Source of the DNA: JANXLS01 sp038227045
GTDB lineage: Bacteria > Planctomycetota > SZUA-567 > H5-PLA8
NCBI GenBank assembly: GCA_038227045.1
Contig: JBBRQD010000004.1
Coordinates: 62,001-126,000, forward strand
Reading direction: 5' to 3'
Length of the DNA: 64,000 bases
Shown here piece by piece: positions 8,153 to 16,113 of this stretch (its first letter is position 1; each line of letters starts with the position of its first letter). A program made the translations under genes and the position numbers. A model generated the notes under the pieces. It worked only from the letters and a program-made list of their open reading frames with translations. It was not told the origin of the DNA and ran no database searches.

Positions 8153-8836
8153 ATGGCGCAAACCGTGACTCCGTATTATCACATCCTTCTGGATGTCCTT
8201 AACATGCCGGTCCTCATCGTCGGTGGCGGACCCGTCGCCGTTCGCAAAGCCGAAGGGCTTCTGGAATGCGGCGCGTGCGTGACGGTCGTGTCCCCGCAAT
8301 TCGATCCGGCGCTGACGAAACTGTGCGCGCAACTCCGTTCCCGGAAAAGGGGAAAACGAAGCATGGCTCCGACGTTGCAGCTCAAGAAGCGGAAGTATCG
8401 GGCGTCCGATGTAAAAGGCCCATGGCTCGTGTATGCCGCGACGGATAATTCCGAATTGAACAAGCGCATCTGCGATGCCGCACATGCGTCATGCACCTTG
8501 GCCAATTGTGCGGAACCGGGGGATGCCGGGATTTTTGGCGTGCCCGCCACGGTTCGGCGCGGTGTGTTTTCGATTGCAATCTCAACGGGCGGTGCCTCAG
8601 CGGCCCTTTCCGCATATTGGCGCAAACGGCTTGAGAAACTGATCGGCGACGAATGGGGCGAACTCGCGGCGCTGCTTTTGAAAAAGCGCGAGGAGATCAA
8701 AGCGCGCGTCATCGACCCTGCCGCGCGCCGAAAGCTCTTGACCCTGCTGGGCCAGGGGCATTGGGCCGCGAAACTCAAGAAATTCGGCGTCGCCGAAGTG
8801 AAACGGCGCATGGACGTGTTAATTGAAAATGCGTGA
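8153..8836 (+). CDS. Precorrin-2 dehydrogenase / sirohydrochlorin ferrochelatase-like (Met8/CysG-N family)
   Basis: A 227-residue protein matching the N-terminal bifunctional part of CysG (Met8p family). This part oxidises precorrin-2 with NAD+ and inserts iron to give siroheme. The nucleotide site V-G-G-G-P-V-A-V-R-K-A is near residue 22, and the V-P-A-T-V-R-R-G...I-S-T-G-G-A-S-A-A-L signature is conserved. An Arg/Lys-rich insertion (around SRKRGKRSM) interrupts the usual spacing. No uroporphyrinogen methyltransferase is fused or adjacent, so the rest of the pathway must lie elsewhere. Confidence 0.88.
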   Translation: MAQTVTPYYHILLDVLNMPVLIVGGGPVAVRKAEGLLECGACVTVVSPQFDPALTKLCAQLRSRKRGKRSMAPTLQLKKRKYRASDVKGPWLVYAATDNSELNKRICDAAHASCTLANCAEPGDAGIFGVPATVRRGVFSIAISTGGASAALSAYWRKRLEKLIGDEWGELAALLLKKREEIKARVIDPAARRKLLTLLGQGHWAAKLKKFGVAEVKRRMDVLIENA

Positions 8837-8868
8837 CAAGGTGGCCTCGCCATCCACTCGACCGCTCA

Positions 8869-9645
8869 TCATCTTGCGGGGCAACACATCATCGGCGCAA
8901 TTCGCAAGGCAAACCTGGCTGTCGCGCTGTCGCCGGCCGGAAGGGTCAGCGTGCCGTGGCCTTCTTCGAGCGCGTTGGGCAGGCCGGTGAAGGGCGAAAG
9001 ACACAGCCTCTCGGCGCTTTCTTCAAGCCAGCAGTAGGGGAACATTTTTTCGTCCCAGCATACTTCCACCCCAAACTTGCGCGACCGGCTGATGACGCGG
9101 CACAGCCCTTGCCCGAAGTCGGTCAGGAGGAACGTCTTTGCTTCTTCTGGCCGTGCGCAGCGGGTGGTGGAGAGGTCCGTGCCGTCGGCGAGTTTCGGCC
9201 AGCGCATGCGCAGGATCGGTTCTTCGCGTGGATCAAAGTACGATACCGCGGGCGCCTGAATTTCATTGTGTCCGTCGAGAAAGGGCGGACCTATCGGGAC
9301 GCGCAATCCCCATAGGATCTCGCGTTCCTGCGCCCCAAGATTCTCGATGGTTTCCGCTATTTCAAACTCGATCTCGCCCTTTTTTAGCGTCAGCGTTTTT
9401 GAGAGCTTGAGGGACGCGTCTTGGGAGCGTGCGGACAACGTCGCCGAAGTAGCCGATTCATTTTGGCTCGTGGAAATCGTCTCGAACCGCATCCCCTGAA
9501 AGAGCGCGTGCACGCTCGCTTCGGGAATGCTTGCGCCTGATGATGCAATGAAATTGAGGCCGGCAGATTTGTAGTAAAATCCGCTTAACGCCGCGCCTTT
9601 GTTGGGATCGAGTGTGACGCGAATCTGATCGTTTTCGAGAAGCAA
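8869..9645 (-). CDS. Aldose 1-epimerase-like (galactose mutarotase fold) protein
   Basis: A 258-residue all-beta protein resembling the galactose mutarotase-like superfamily. It opens with an I-R-V-T-L-D-P-N-K-G-A-A-L-S-G strand, contains W-G-L-R-V-P-I-G and ends in a C-W-L-E-E-S-A-E segment. Enzymatic residues cannot be assigned with confidence, and it could be a carbohydrate-binding homologue. The start is a TTG with AGGA about eight bases upstream; no better start is in frame. It reads toward the siroheme gene (convergent) and follows the TlpA gene on the same strand. Confidence 0.7.
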   Translation of the reverse strand: MLLENDQIRVTLDPNKGAALSGFYYKSAGLNFIASSGASIPEASVHALFQGMRFETISTSQNESATSATLSARSQDASLKLSKTLTLKKGEIEFEIAETIENLGAQEREILWGLRVPIGPPFLDGHNEIQAPAVSYFDPREEPILRMRWPKLADGTDLSTTRCARPEEAKTFLLTDFGQGLCRVISRSRKFGVEVCWDEKMFPYCWLEESAERLCLSPFTGLPNALEEGHGTLTLPAGDSATARFALRIAPMMCCPAR

Positions 9646-9717
9646 AGGTTTCCGTCCTGAAGAAATGGATATTCGATCGCAAAGGAGAGAATGTGAGTGG
9701 AACAGAATATTTTCGTT

Positions 9718-9755
9718 CCCCTTGTCACCCGCTCACCTTGCCCCCTTGTCATCCT
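9718..9755 (+). repeat. CACCTTGT-type octamer repeat patch
   Basis: Imperfect copies of the octamer CACCTTGT (CCCTTGTCACC, CTCACCTTG, CCCTTGTCATC) cover the 3-prime end of the TlpA gene and encode its last residues. The same octamer makes the long array at 32683-32754 and hairpins at 18030 and 40204. Confidence 0.6.
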
Positions 9756-10311
9756 GCCTCTGCGGCGTTGCAACCGTCTCGGACTTCTCGATCTTCTCGG
9801 GCGTGACGGCGAGTTCCACGGCGACATGGCGTTTCAATTCGGCAAAGTCGCGTTCGTTGATGCCCGAGGAGGCGTATTTCACTTTGCCATCTTTCCCAAT
9901 GAGGTAGCAGCGGGGAATATAATCGGTGGCGTAGCGGGTGTACAGTTCGCGCCGCGGATCGGCCAGAATCGTGAAGCTGAATCCTCGGTTCGCTTTGAAC
10001 CGGGCCAATTCCTGATAGGAATGGCCTCGACCCACTTCGATCACGACCAGACCGGCGTCCTTGTTGACCTGATGCACTTCGCGTTCAAGACGCGGCATTT
10101 CGGCGACACATCCGCCGCACCACGTCGCGAAAAAACCGAGCAGGATGACTTTGCCTTTGTACGATTCCAAACTCACGGTGCTGCCGTCGGTCGCGATACC
10201 GCTGATCATGGGCGCGGTGTCGCCCACGCGCGTCACGTCGCCTTCGCCCTCATAGGCCATAGCCGCCGAAAGAGTGGCGAGCCAAACCAACGGAATAAGT
10301 CTTTGATACAT
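9733..10311 (-). CDS. TlpA-like thioredoxin domain protein, exported
   Basis: A 192-residue protein with an N-terminal signal peptide (hydrophobic to about residue 19) and a TlpA/AhpC-type thioredoxin domain. The redox motif W-C-G-G-C (Cys65, Cys68) and the cis-Pro strand Y-I-P-R-C-Y-L-I are visible. It is probably an extracytoplasmic thiol-disulfide reductase or oxidase. I start it at 10311 because the signal peptide then begins at residue 1; an upstream ATG at 10347 would add 12 residues. The C-terminus is encoded by an octamer repeat patch and is probably dispensable. Confidence 0.9.
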   Translation of the reverse strand: MYQRLIPLVWLATLSAAMAYEGEGDVTRVGDTAPMISGIATDGSTVSLESYKGKVILLGFFATWCGGCVAEMPRLEREVHQVNKDAGLVVIEVGRGHSYQELARFKANRGFSFTILADPRRELYTRYATDYIPRCYLIGKDGKVKYASSGINERDFAELKRHVAVELAVTPEKIEKSETVATPQRQDDKGAR

Positions 10312-10580
10312 ACCGAAGTCCCCGCTTACAGGTAAATAGCAGTGCATGTCTTCGAAACTAGTGCCTTCTATAGTATAGTGCGTAAATAAAGGTCAAGAAA
10401 CTCGGAAAAACGGCGAGTGCGTTTTCACTTCGTATAAGGAAATGCAGCCTGAAAATTCGCAACAAAATACAACGTGCATTTTTTTGTGACGAAGCCCAAG
10501 CCATTAAGATTAGGTTAACTCCAGGCACTACGATGAGCAAGAAGAATCTGGATCAAAAGATAACACCCCGCGCATTGACT

Positions 10581-12218
10581 TTAGGGTTCCTGCAGTCGCG
10601 GGTTTGGCTCTTTGATCGTGGCGATGCCGATGATGTGTGTTTCCGGAACGAAAAAGAAGCGGCCGCTGGCTCCGTTTTTCACCGTTCCCTGCATGTTTCC
10701 CGTATACAACAACACACGGGGTGTGGAGTTGTCGGCCGGAATTATGGCCAGGGCAATGCGCTGGTTCTTGAAGATTCCTTTCAACTCGCAGCGTCCGAAG
10801 CGCGGGTCGCCGGTGCGATCGAATTGAGCCTGGCTTACCTTGATGGATAGCGAAGCGCCGCTGACCGCGACTGAAATGTTATTGGCGATACGCGTCTTGC
10901 CGCTGAACGCGCCGCCGGGTTTAATGATGATGTCCACGTCATCGGCATTGTCCGACGCGCTCACGCGGCCGAAATGATTTCTATTATACGTGAACACGAT
11001 GCGGTCGCCGGGCACTATCTTCGTACCGGAAGGATCTCTGAACATCACCGTCAGCGAATCGGAGTTGTTCAATCCGTCCCCCGCTTCTTCCGGCGGGATT
11101 TCTTTGACGTATTGGACGGTTAGCTTCGGCAGAATCGTGGCTCCCACCACAATGCTGTCTTCCGCCGTGGTTTGCAGACCCTGGCCGTCGGCCACGGTGC
11201 AGCGCATGCGGTAGATTCCGGGGGCTGCGTAAGCGTGGGTGGTGGATCCTGTAATTCCGGCCACCACCGACCCATCGCCGAATTCATAGCTTTCATTGTC
11301 GAATGTCGTCTGGCCCGTTTCCGGGTCGGTGGCGTTGGGTTGCAGAGTGACGATCTGGTTGACGTCGGGAGTGAAGGAATCGGCGAAAAAACCGTCGGCG
11401 ACGGGCGGCAGATTGTCGCTGCCAAACGCGCAACGGAAGACCACGCCGTTGCCGGTCGAACCGAGCGGCGGTTGCCCGCGGACGTCGCGCGGGGTGACCA
11501 GCATCAGATAATGTCCCAGGACGACGGGCCGTGTTTTCACTCCAAGCACGGAGGTGATGGTGCTGTTGAACAAACCCGTGGCCTGCCCGGTGCGCCCAGT
11601 CAGCTCCGCTTCGCATTTCGCGAAGCGTTCGGTTGTGGATGTCTGAGTCCAGGTGTAGCGCACGATCTGTCCGGGCTTGATGAACGTCCCCGGCGAACGC
11701 GTCACCGCCGGCACGGTTCGAATCTTCGTGTTGATCGCGCGAATATCGTAGATGAAATTGGAGATGTCGCCGACGATGTTGCGAGCCATGGGTTGAAATT
11801 GAAAAACTTCGGTGGTGCCGCCTTGATTCGGGAGAACCTGCACGGATTGAATGTCTAAATTGCCGTCGAAACCGAGCACTTTCAAATGCGTCGGCGAGGA
11901 CGGAAGAATGTTGATCAGCACGGGCTGCGGATTGGGATCGGGATCGAATCCACGAAAGACTTTATCGGTTTGCTGGCCTTCGTAAACGACGGCATACTGG
12001 TCCCAGGAAAACGGCGTGTCGATATCGGCTGCGCGCGGCTTGACCTGGCGGCTTTGCGGAGTCGGCTCAGCCACGATGGCATGATCGGGAAAAGAGGGCG
12101 ACAGTTCCACGGCGCGCGCAGGGGAATGCGCGGCGAGAGCGAACAAAATCAGCGCGGACGTGAAACAACATTGTGAGCAATGGGCACGGCAAATCGAGCG
12201 AAGCATTGGGCGCATCAT
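10581..12218 (-). CDS. Secreted PKD-domain protein
   Basis: A 545-residue exported protein of unknown function. A signal peptide runs to about residue 36 (cleavage near A-R-A-V-E). A PKD-like beta-sandwich lies near residues 285-355 (N-A-T-D-P-E-T-G, Y-E-F-G-D-G-S, H-A-Y-A-A-P-G-I-Y). The rest is beta-rich without recognised domains. PKD domains usually mediate extracellular binding or act as spacers. The 233 bases on its downstream side (10348-10580) hold nothing recognisable. Confidence 0.82.
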   Translation of the reverse strand: MMRPMLRSICRAHCSQCCFTSALILFALAAHSPARAVELSPSFPDHAIVAEPTPQSRQVKPRAADIDTPFSWDQYAVVYEGQQTDKVFRGFDPDPNPQPVLINILPSSPTHLKVLGFDGNLDIQSVQVLPNQGGTTEVFQFQPMARNIVGDISNFIYDIRAINTKIRTVPAVTRSPGTFIKPGQIVRYTWTQTSTTERFAKCEAELTGRTGQATGLFNSTITSVLGVKTRPVVLGHYLMLVTPRDVRGQPPLGSTGNGVVFRCAFGSDNLPPVADGFFADSFTPDVNQIVTLQPNATDPETGQTTFDNESYEFGDGSVVAGITGSTTHAYAAPGIYRMRCTVADGQGLQTTAEDSIVVGATILPKLTVQYVKEIPPEEAGDGLNNSDSLTVMFRDPSGTKIVPGDRIVFTYNRNHFGRVSASDNADDVDIIIKPGGAFSGKTRIANNISVAVSGASLSIKVSQAQFDRTGDPRFGRCELKGIFKNQRIALAIIPADNSTPRVLLYTGNMQGTVKNGASGRFFFVPETHIIGIATIKEPNPRLQEP

Positions 12219-12340
12219 GTTCTCGGGCGAACGAGTTCGAAAATATCAAAGACGAAGCAGACATTGGTGAACGGCGATCCAAGTCGTCTTACTTTCTTTT
12301 TGTCAAAACGGCAAAAGCTCAACTAAGACGCCTTAAACGA

Positions 12341-12372
12341 GCGAACCCTTTGGAATTTTCCAAAGGGTTCGC
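12341..12372. terminator. Perfect 15-bp hairpin downstream of the HTH membrane protein gene
   Basis: GCGAACCCTTTGGAA is followed after two bases by its exact reverse complement. It lies 40 bases past the stop of the minus-strand HTH gene and upstream of the PKD gene. No T-run follows on the minus strand, so termination is plausible but unproven. Confidence 0.55.
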
Positions 12373-12411
12373 CGATATGGCCTGAATTGTCATGCATCGA
12401 TCACGTGAATT

Positions 12412-13395
12412 TTATTTCTGGCCGCCCGGCGGTTCGTCCTTGGGGCGCTTGAAGTCACCTTCGGTGTCGTCCGGAATTCCGGGCAACGCGATGTAAACCG
12501 ACGGGTAATTGACGAACGGAGCGTTCGACAGGAACGGCGGAATCACGCGCTGGTGCGTCTCGGAGTCGTAATTTCCTTTGAAGAGCTGCACGCCGACAAT
12601 CGTGGCCGTGTAGAGGTAAATGCCGGCAGTGAGAATCAGAATGAAGGTCATGATGGGGTGCGAACTGCGCGCGGTGGCTGTCGCCTGGCTGCGTTTGGAG
12701 GTGGCGGTCTGGCCAGACGAACTGACTGCGGCGCGCACGCGGCTCATCGCCGGCGCATTGGGAAGCGCCATCGGATCGTTGATGCGGCTCGATGGAGTTC
12801 TGTGACGACCGGAACCCGATGGCGTAGGAGCCACCGGCGCGATGGCCGATGCCGTGGCGCCCGCGGGATCGAATTCAACGCCCTGTTCGACAACTGTTTG
12901 ATTGCCCGTTTCAATCCCGCCGTCGACCAGCGTGACGCCGCCATCGACCGCGGATTGCGACGCAGTCACTTCCTGCGTGTTCGCGCCGGCTTCGCCTTCA
13001 GCCGGAGACAGTTCGAATTCTTCGAGAATAATTTGATCGGAACTGGTGTTGGTGTCGACGGCCGCGGGCCTGGGTGCCGGAGCTTTGGCCGCTGGCGCAC
13101 CGGTTTTGATCGCGGGCAAATTGCGCGACGAACCACGCGGCGATTTGTTCGATGCCACGGTGGGCAGAATGCCGCTGCCGGGCTTGACCTTCGATACGCC
13201 CGGCGGCATGATAATTGTCTGATCGGTCTTCTTTTCGCTCTTGATACTCAGCACATCGTCGCGGCGAAATTTCATCGTGCCAGCCGAGCGGAAGGCGCGC
13301 AAAGAACCGCGCGCGACCATCGTCTGCAAATCAGATTCATTGACGCCCAGCAGAGACATCGCCTCGCGCGCGTCCAACAATTCGCCGTCAGCCAT
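12412..13395 (-). CDS. Membrane-anchored helix-turn-helix (excisionase-like) protein
   Basis: A 327-residue protein in three parts. Residues 1-55 form an excisionase/MerR-like winged helix-turn-helix (L-D-A-R-E-A-M-S-L-L-G-V ... G-S-L-R-A-F-R ... K-F-R-R-D-D-V). Residues about 55-240 are a low-complexity Ala/Pro/Thr/Ser-rich linker with a short acidic patch. A transmembrane helix follows near residues 247-270, with a Pro-rich tail on the far side. The layout suggests a membrane-tethered DNA-binding or scaffold protein. The HTH domain could bind protein rather than DNA. No partner gene is obvious; parB lies further upstream on the same strand. Confidence 0.78.
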   Translation of the reverse strand: MADGELLDAREAMSLLGVNESDLQTMVARGSLRAFRSAGTMKFRRDDVLSIKSEKKTDQTIIMPPGVSKVKPGSGILPTVASNKSPRGSSRNLPAIKTGAPAAKAPAPRPAAVDTNTSSDQIILEEFELSPAEGEAGANTQEVTASQSAVDGGVTLVDGGIETGNQTVVEQGVEFDPAGATASAIAPVAPTPSGSGRHRTPSSRINDPMALPNAPAMSRVRAAVSSSGQTATSKRSQATATARSSHPIMTFILILTAGIYLYTATIVGVQLFKGNYDSETHQRVIPPFLSNAPFVNYPSVYIALPGIPDDTEGDFKRPKDEPPGGQK

Positions 13396-13557
13396 TTGCC
13401 AAACCCTTTCGATCGAACCGATCGTTTAAATTTATGCTCATTAGAATAATCATTTTCACTGAGACTGCAAGTGCTGAGGCGCGAAATTACGGATTAGGCG
13501 CGACAAAATGTGTGATGGGTTTTTGTCGTGCTTGAATCACTGAAATTCTCGCGGCGA

Positions 13558-13929
13558 CTATTTCTTATCCGCGTCGTAAATGTTCTTAACGTCCCAGTAG
13601 GTCATGGGAGGGTTGTTCTTGCCGCGGCCTTCGGTGTCGATCATTTCGACATCATATTTGTAATTTCGCACACCGCTGAGTCCGAGGCGACCACCAGTTT
13701 GCGCGTGGTAGATCATTATATTCTGCTTAGTCGTGTCAATTAGCACCATCCGTTCGGATGTTCCGCTAACCGACGTGACCATAATTCCGTTGGTTTCCCA
13801 ACCTCCTCCTTGTCCAGCGGCGTGTGCTGTTTTTGACGCAAAGGTATTTAAGTACGTGCCAGCGAGGAGTACCAGAATTACCGCGAGCAGTCCATTAACA
13901 ATCCAATCCATTTTAAGTTTATCGTTCAT
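13558..13929 (-). CDS. Small membrane-anchored protein, tandem paralogue 1
   Basis: A 123-residue protein with an N-terminal transmembrane or signal helix (residues 10-28) and a small beta-rich domain: V-T-S-V-S-G-T-S-E-R-M-V-L-I-D-T-T-K-Q-N-I-M-I-Y. The same pattern (T-S-L-N-A-T-T-A-D-R-F-F-L-V-D-T-N-K-Q-V-I-C-V-Y) is in the next upstream gene at 13991-14443, so the two are tandem duplicates that have diverged. The V/I-D-T-x-K-Q core looks like one blade of a repeat structure. Function unknown. The 162 bases to the HTH gene hold nothing recognisable. Confidence 0.78.
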   Translation of the reverse strand: MNDKLKMDWIVNGLLAVILVLLAGTYLNTFASKTAHAAGQGGGWETNGIMVTSVSGTSERMVLIDTTKQNIMIYHAQTGGRLGLSGVRNYKYDVEMIDTEGRGKNNPPMTYWDVKNIYDADKK

Positions 13930-13990
13930 GATGGTTTCCTTTAATTTCAGCTTGAGTGATTATCGAAACAATGTTGCTTCATGAATAATA

Positions 13991-14443
13991 TTACGGCTTT
14001 TTACCGACCTTTTTTCCGTTTTCAATCTTCTCTACAAGTAACTTGAATTCATCCAAATAACTCTTGGCTTCTTCACGGGAAAGTCCGTTCCCGCCTTCAA
14101 GCTTAACGCCCTTCATTGGAAAACTGCCGTCCAAAATATCGGAATCGATATCAAATTTTCGTGCGGCAATCAAACGCAGTTGATCCCCCGAAACTTGGTA
14201 GACACAGATGACCTGTTTGTTGGTGTCGACCAAAAAGAATCTGTCTGCTGTTGTAGCGTTCAGCGAGGTCATTAGATAACCAGGGGCTGCAGCAATTCCG
14301 GCGGCTTGAGCGCGGCTCATCTGCAAAGGATATTCGTTTCGCGGAGTGGTTACAATTACTCCCAGAATAATAGCAATCCCGGCGAGCAGCGCGAAACGTG
14401 TCCAGCGGGCAGCTCTGCCGAGAATTGATGGTTTGTCAGTCAT
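13991..14443 (-). CDS. Small membrane-anchored protein, tandem paralogue 2
   Basis: A 150-residue protein with a transmembrane helix at about residues 15-35 and the same D-T-x-K-Q beta-domain as its neighbour at 13558-13929. A charged C-terminal helix follows (S-R-E-E-A-K-S-Y-L-D-E-F). The ATG at 14443 has GGAGA nine bases upstream, better than the longer alternative at 14464. It is probably cotranscribed with its paralogue 61 bases downstream. Function unknown. Confidence 0.78.
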   Translation of the reverse strand: MTDKPSILGRAARWTRFALLAGIAIILGVIVTTPRNEYPLQMSRAQAAGIAAAPGYLMTSLNATTADRFFLVDTNKQVICVYQVSGDQLRLIAARKFDIDSDILDGSFPMKGVKLEGGNGLSREEAKSYLDEFKLLVEKIENGKKVGKKP

Positions 14444-14614
14444 AGTTGAATCTCCAGAGAACATGCAGCACGCGCCACATGTCTATAAAAGTGACGCTGC
14501 GAAAATTAAAGTTATTGCATGAATGTGAGTTTTAGACGCTTTTCGATTTTTCCGCAAGGGAAAAAGGCACTGGAAAGTAGACGGCGCTGCGTCACCGAAA
14601 TTGCGGACGCATTT

Positions 14615-14639
14615 CCCCTCTCCCCTTGAGGGAGAGGGG
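14615..14639. repeat. CCCCTCTCCC palindrome
   Basis: A perfect 10-bp inverted repeat (CCCCTCTCCC / GGGAGAGGGG) with a 5-base loop lies in the 295-base gap between the paralogue pair and parB. It could act as a terminator for parB (minus strand) or be a short repeated intergenic palindrome. Nothing else is recognisable in the gap. Confidence 0.6.
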
Positions 14640-14738
14640 TATCGAATCCTCTTTCCCGCTCTCAATGCTTCGCGCTCAATATTAAGACGAATTGAATCGA
14701 CTAAATATTCACCTAATTTTTAGTTATTTAGTAAAATA

Positions 14739-15716
14739 TCAGTCATCAAGTCCAATAAGATTCACGATCCGCTGCAAATCATCCACGGAGAAGAAATCAA
14801 TCACGATTCGGCCTTTTCGCAAACTTTCTTCAATGCTGACGCGCGTGCCGAAGTATTCGCGCAATTTGCGTTCGAGCTCTTGAACTTCGGCCGATGGCAA
14901 ACGCGTTCCGCGTGAGCCTTTTATTCGCGGCGGATGCGCATTGGTTCCATTACCGGCACGCTTTGTGAAAGAGTCGTCCGGATTGGAGTCGGGCTTGAGC
15001 GTACCGATCGTGAGCCGTTCCAAGTCTTTGATCGTCAGATTCTCAGCCTGCGTTTTGGCGGCGAAGTGGGATTGCAACTTGGCGTCGGGAATCGTGAGCA
15101 ATATTTTTGCATGGCCCGGCGTGAGTTTTCGGCTCTTAATTGCGTCGAGGACCGACGAGGGCAATTCCAACAAGCGGATCGAGTTTGTTATATAGACGCG
15201 GCTTTTGCCAATGCCGGTGGCGATCAGTTCGTGAGTAAAATTGAACTTCGTCGACATTTTCTCGTAGGCAATAGCTTCTTCGATCGGATTCAAATCGTCG
15301 CGCTGCAAGTTCTCGACGAGGGACAACAAGAGGATGTCGCGCTCATCGAAGACTTCTTTCACGACGATGGGAATGACTTTGAGGCCGGCGATCTGCGACG
15401 CCCGCCAGCGGCGCTCTCCAGCGATCAGTTCGTACTTGACCTCGTCAGTCGCTTCGTCGGGCTTCAAAGGGCGGACGACGACGGGCTGAATGAGTCCCTG
15501 CGCCTTGATCGAATCCGCGAGCTCGTTTAACGCAACAGGTTCGAAAACAGTACGAGGCTGATCGGGGTTCGGACGAATGGAAAGAATCGCAACTTCAGCC
15601 GTCGAAATTGAAACGGGAGCCGGTTGAGTCGCGTCGCCAGGAAGCGAAGGAGCGGATTGAGTAGTGGCGGCCAAAAGAGCGCCAAGTCCGCGCTTGGGGC
15701 GATTAAGTGGATCCAT
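14739..15716 (-). CDS. parB: Chromosome partitioning protein ParB
   Basis: A 325-residue ParB/Spo0J-type protein. The N-terminal K-R-G-L-G-A-L-L phrase is the segment that stimulates ParA in other ParB proteins. The CTP-binding ParB/Srx fold contains R-P-N-P-D-Q-P-R, the Q-P-V-V-V-R-P strand and the G-E-R-R-W-R-A box. A helix-turn-helix (G-I-G-K-S-R-V-Y-I-T-N-S-I-R-L-L) for parS binding follows, and then a C-terminal dimerisation domain. The start at 15716 was chosen because it places M-D-P-L-N-R-P-K-R-G at the terminus as in homologues. Two parS-type sites lie 190 and 310 bases upstream. No parA is next to it in the window. Confidence 0.95.
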   Translation of the reverse strand: MDPLNRPKRGLGALLAATTQSAPSLPGDATQPAPVSISTAEVAILSIRPNPDQPRTVFEPVALNELADSIKAQGLIQPVVVRPLKPDEATDEVKYELIAGERRWRASQIAGLKVIPIVVKEVFDERDILLLSLVENLQRDDLNPIEEAIAYEKMSTKFNFTHELIATGIGKSRVYITNSIRLLELPSSVLDAIKSRKLTPGHAKILLTIPDAKLQSHFAAKTQAENLTIKDLERLTIGTLKPDSNPDDSFTKRAGNGTNAHPPRIKGSRGTRLPSAEVQELERKLREYFGTRVSIEESLRKGRIVIDFFSVDDLQRIVNLIGLDD

Positions 15717-15844
15717 TTTTGAGTCCTTTGCTGTGATGTGAAGCGATAACAACTGTAACGCAAGATGGATTTCGCGTCAAGACAGGATTTGTGGCGTTAC
15801 ATTTAATGCACAATGTGTTCTACCGCTGGTCGCTAAAAAATGCC

Positions 15845-16006
15845 ACGCACAAAGTCACGAAGAACACAAAGAAGCACAAAGAATGCAATAAAGTTTCCTC
15901 TCAGCAATGTTCCACGTGGAACATTGGGTATTGTTAGTATATTCTTATGCTTCTTGCCATTTCTTTGCGCTTCTTTGTGTTCTTCGCGCCTTCGTGCGAG
16001 GCATTG
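15845..16006. repeat. Inverted CACAAAG/CTTTGTG repeat around the first parS site
   Basis: About 45 bases rich in GAACACAAAGAAGCACAAAG (15849-15888) reappear in inverted form at about 15963-16006. They enclose roughly 75 bases with the first parS-type site, so the site sits in the loop of a large potential stem. The arms resemble other intergenic strings in this window (6908, 20515, 37547). Confidence 0.7.
15908..15923. promoter_or_regulatory. parS centromere site 1
   Basis: TGTTCCACGTGGAACA is a perfect 16-bp palindrome and a known parS form (for example in Pseudomonas), differing from the Bacillus consensus only at the symmetric C/G pair. It lies upstream of parB. ParB binding and spreading here is inferred from sequence identity to known parS. 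Confidence 0.9.
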
Positions 16007-16023
16007 TTAACTGAACGCCAAAA

Positions 16024-16039
16024 TGTTCCACGTGGAACA
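16024..16039. promoter_or_regulatory. parS centromere site 2
   Basis: A second exact copy of TGTTCCACGTGGAACA, 116 bases from the first. Both sites share the flank ATTGGGTATT, so about 26 bases are directly repeated. Two intact copies beside parB make chance very unlikely. Confidence 0.9.
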
Positions 16040-16113
16040 TTGGGTATTATTAGGCATATCGCATAACATATTTTGATAGACAATCGCCAAAACTAATGTA
16101 CACTCTCTTTAAT

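Noticed and set aside
15717..16095. Replication origin (oriC)
   Set aside because: parS sites are present but I see no cluster of DnaA boxes, no dnaA and no A+T-rich 13-mers; origin proximity is only a possibility.
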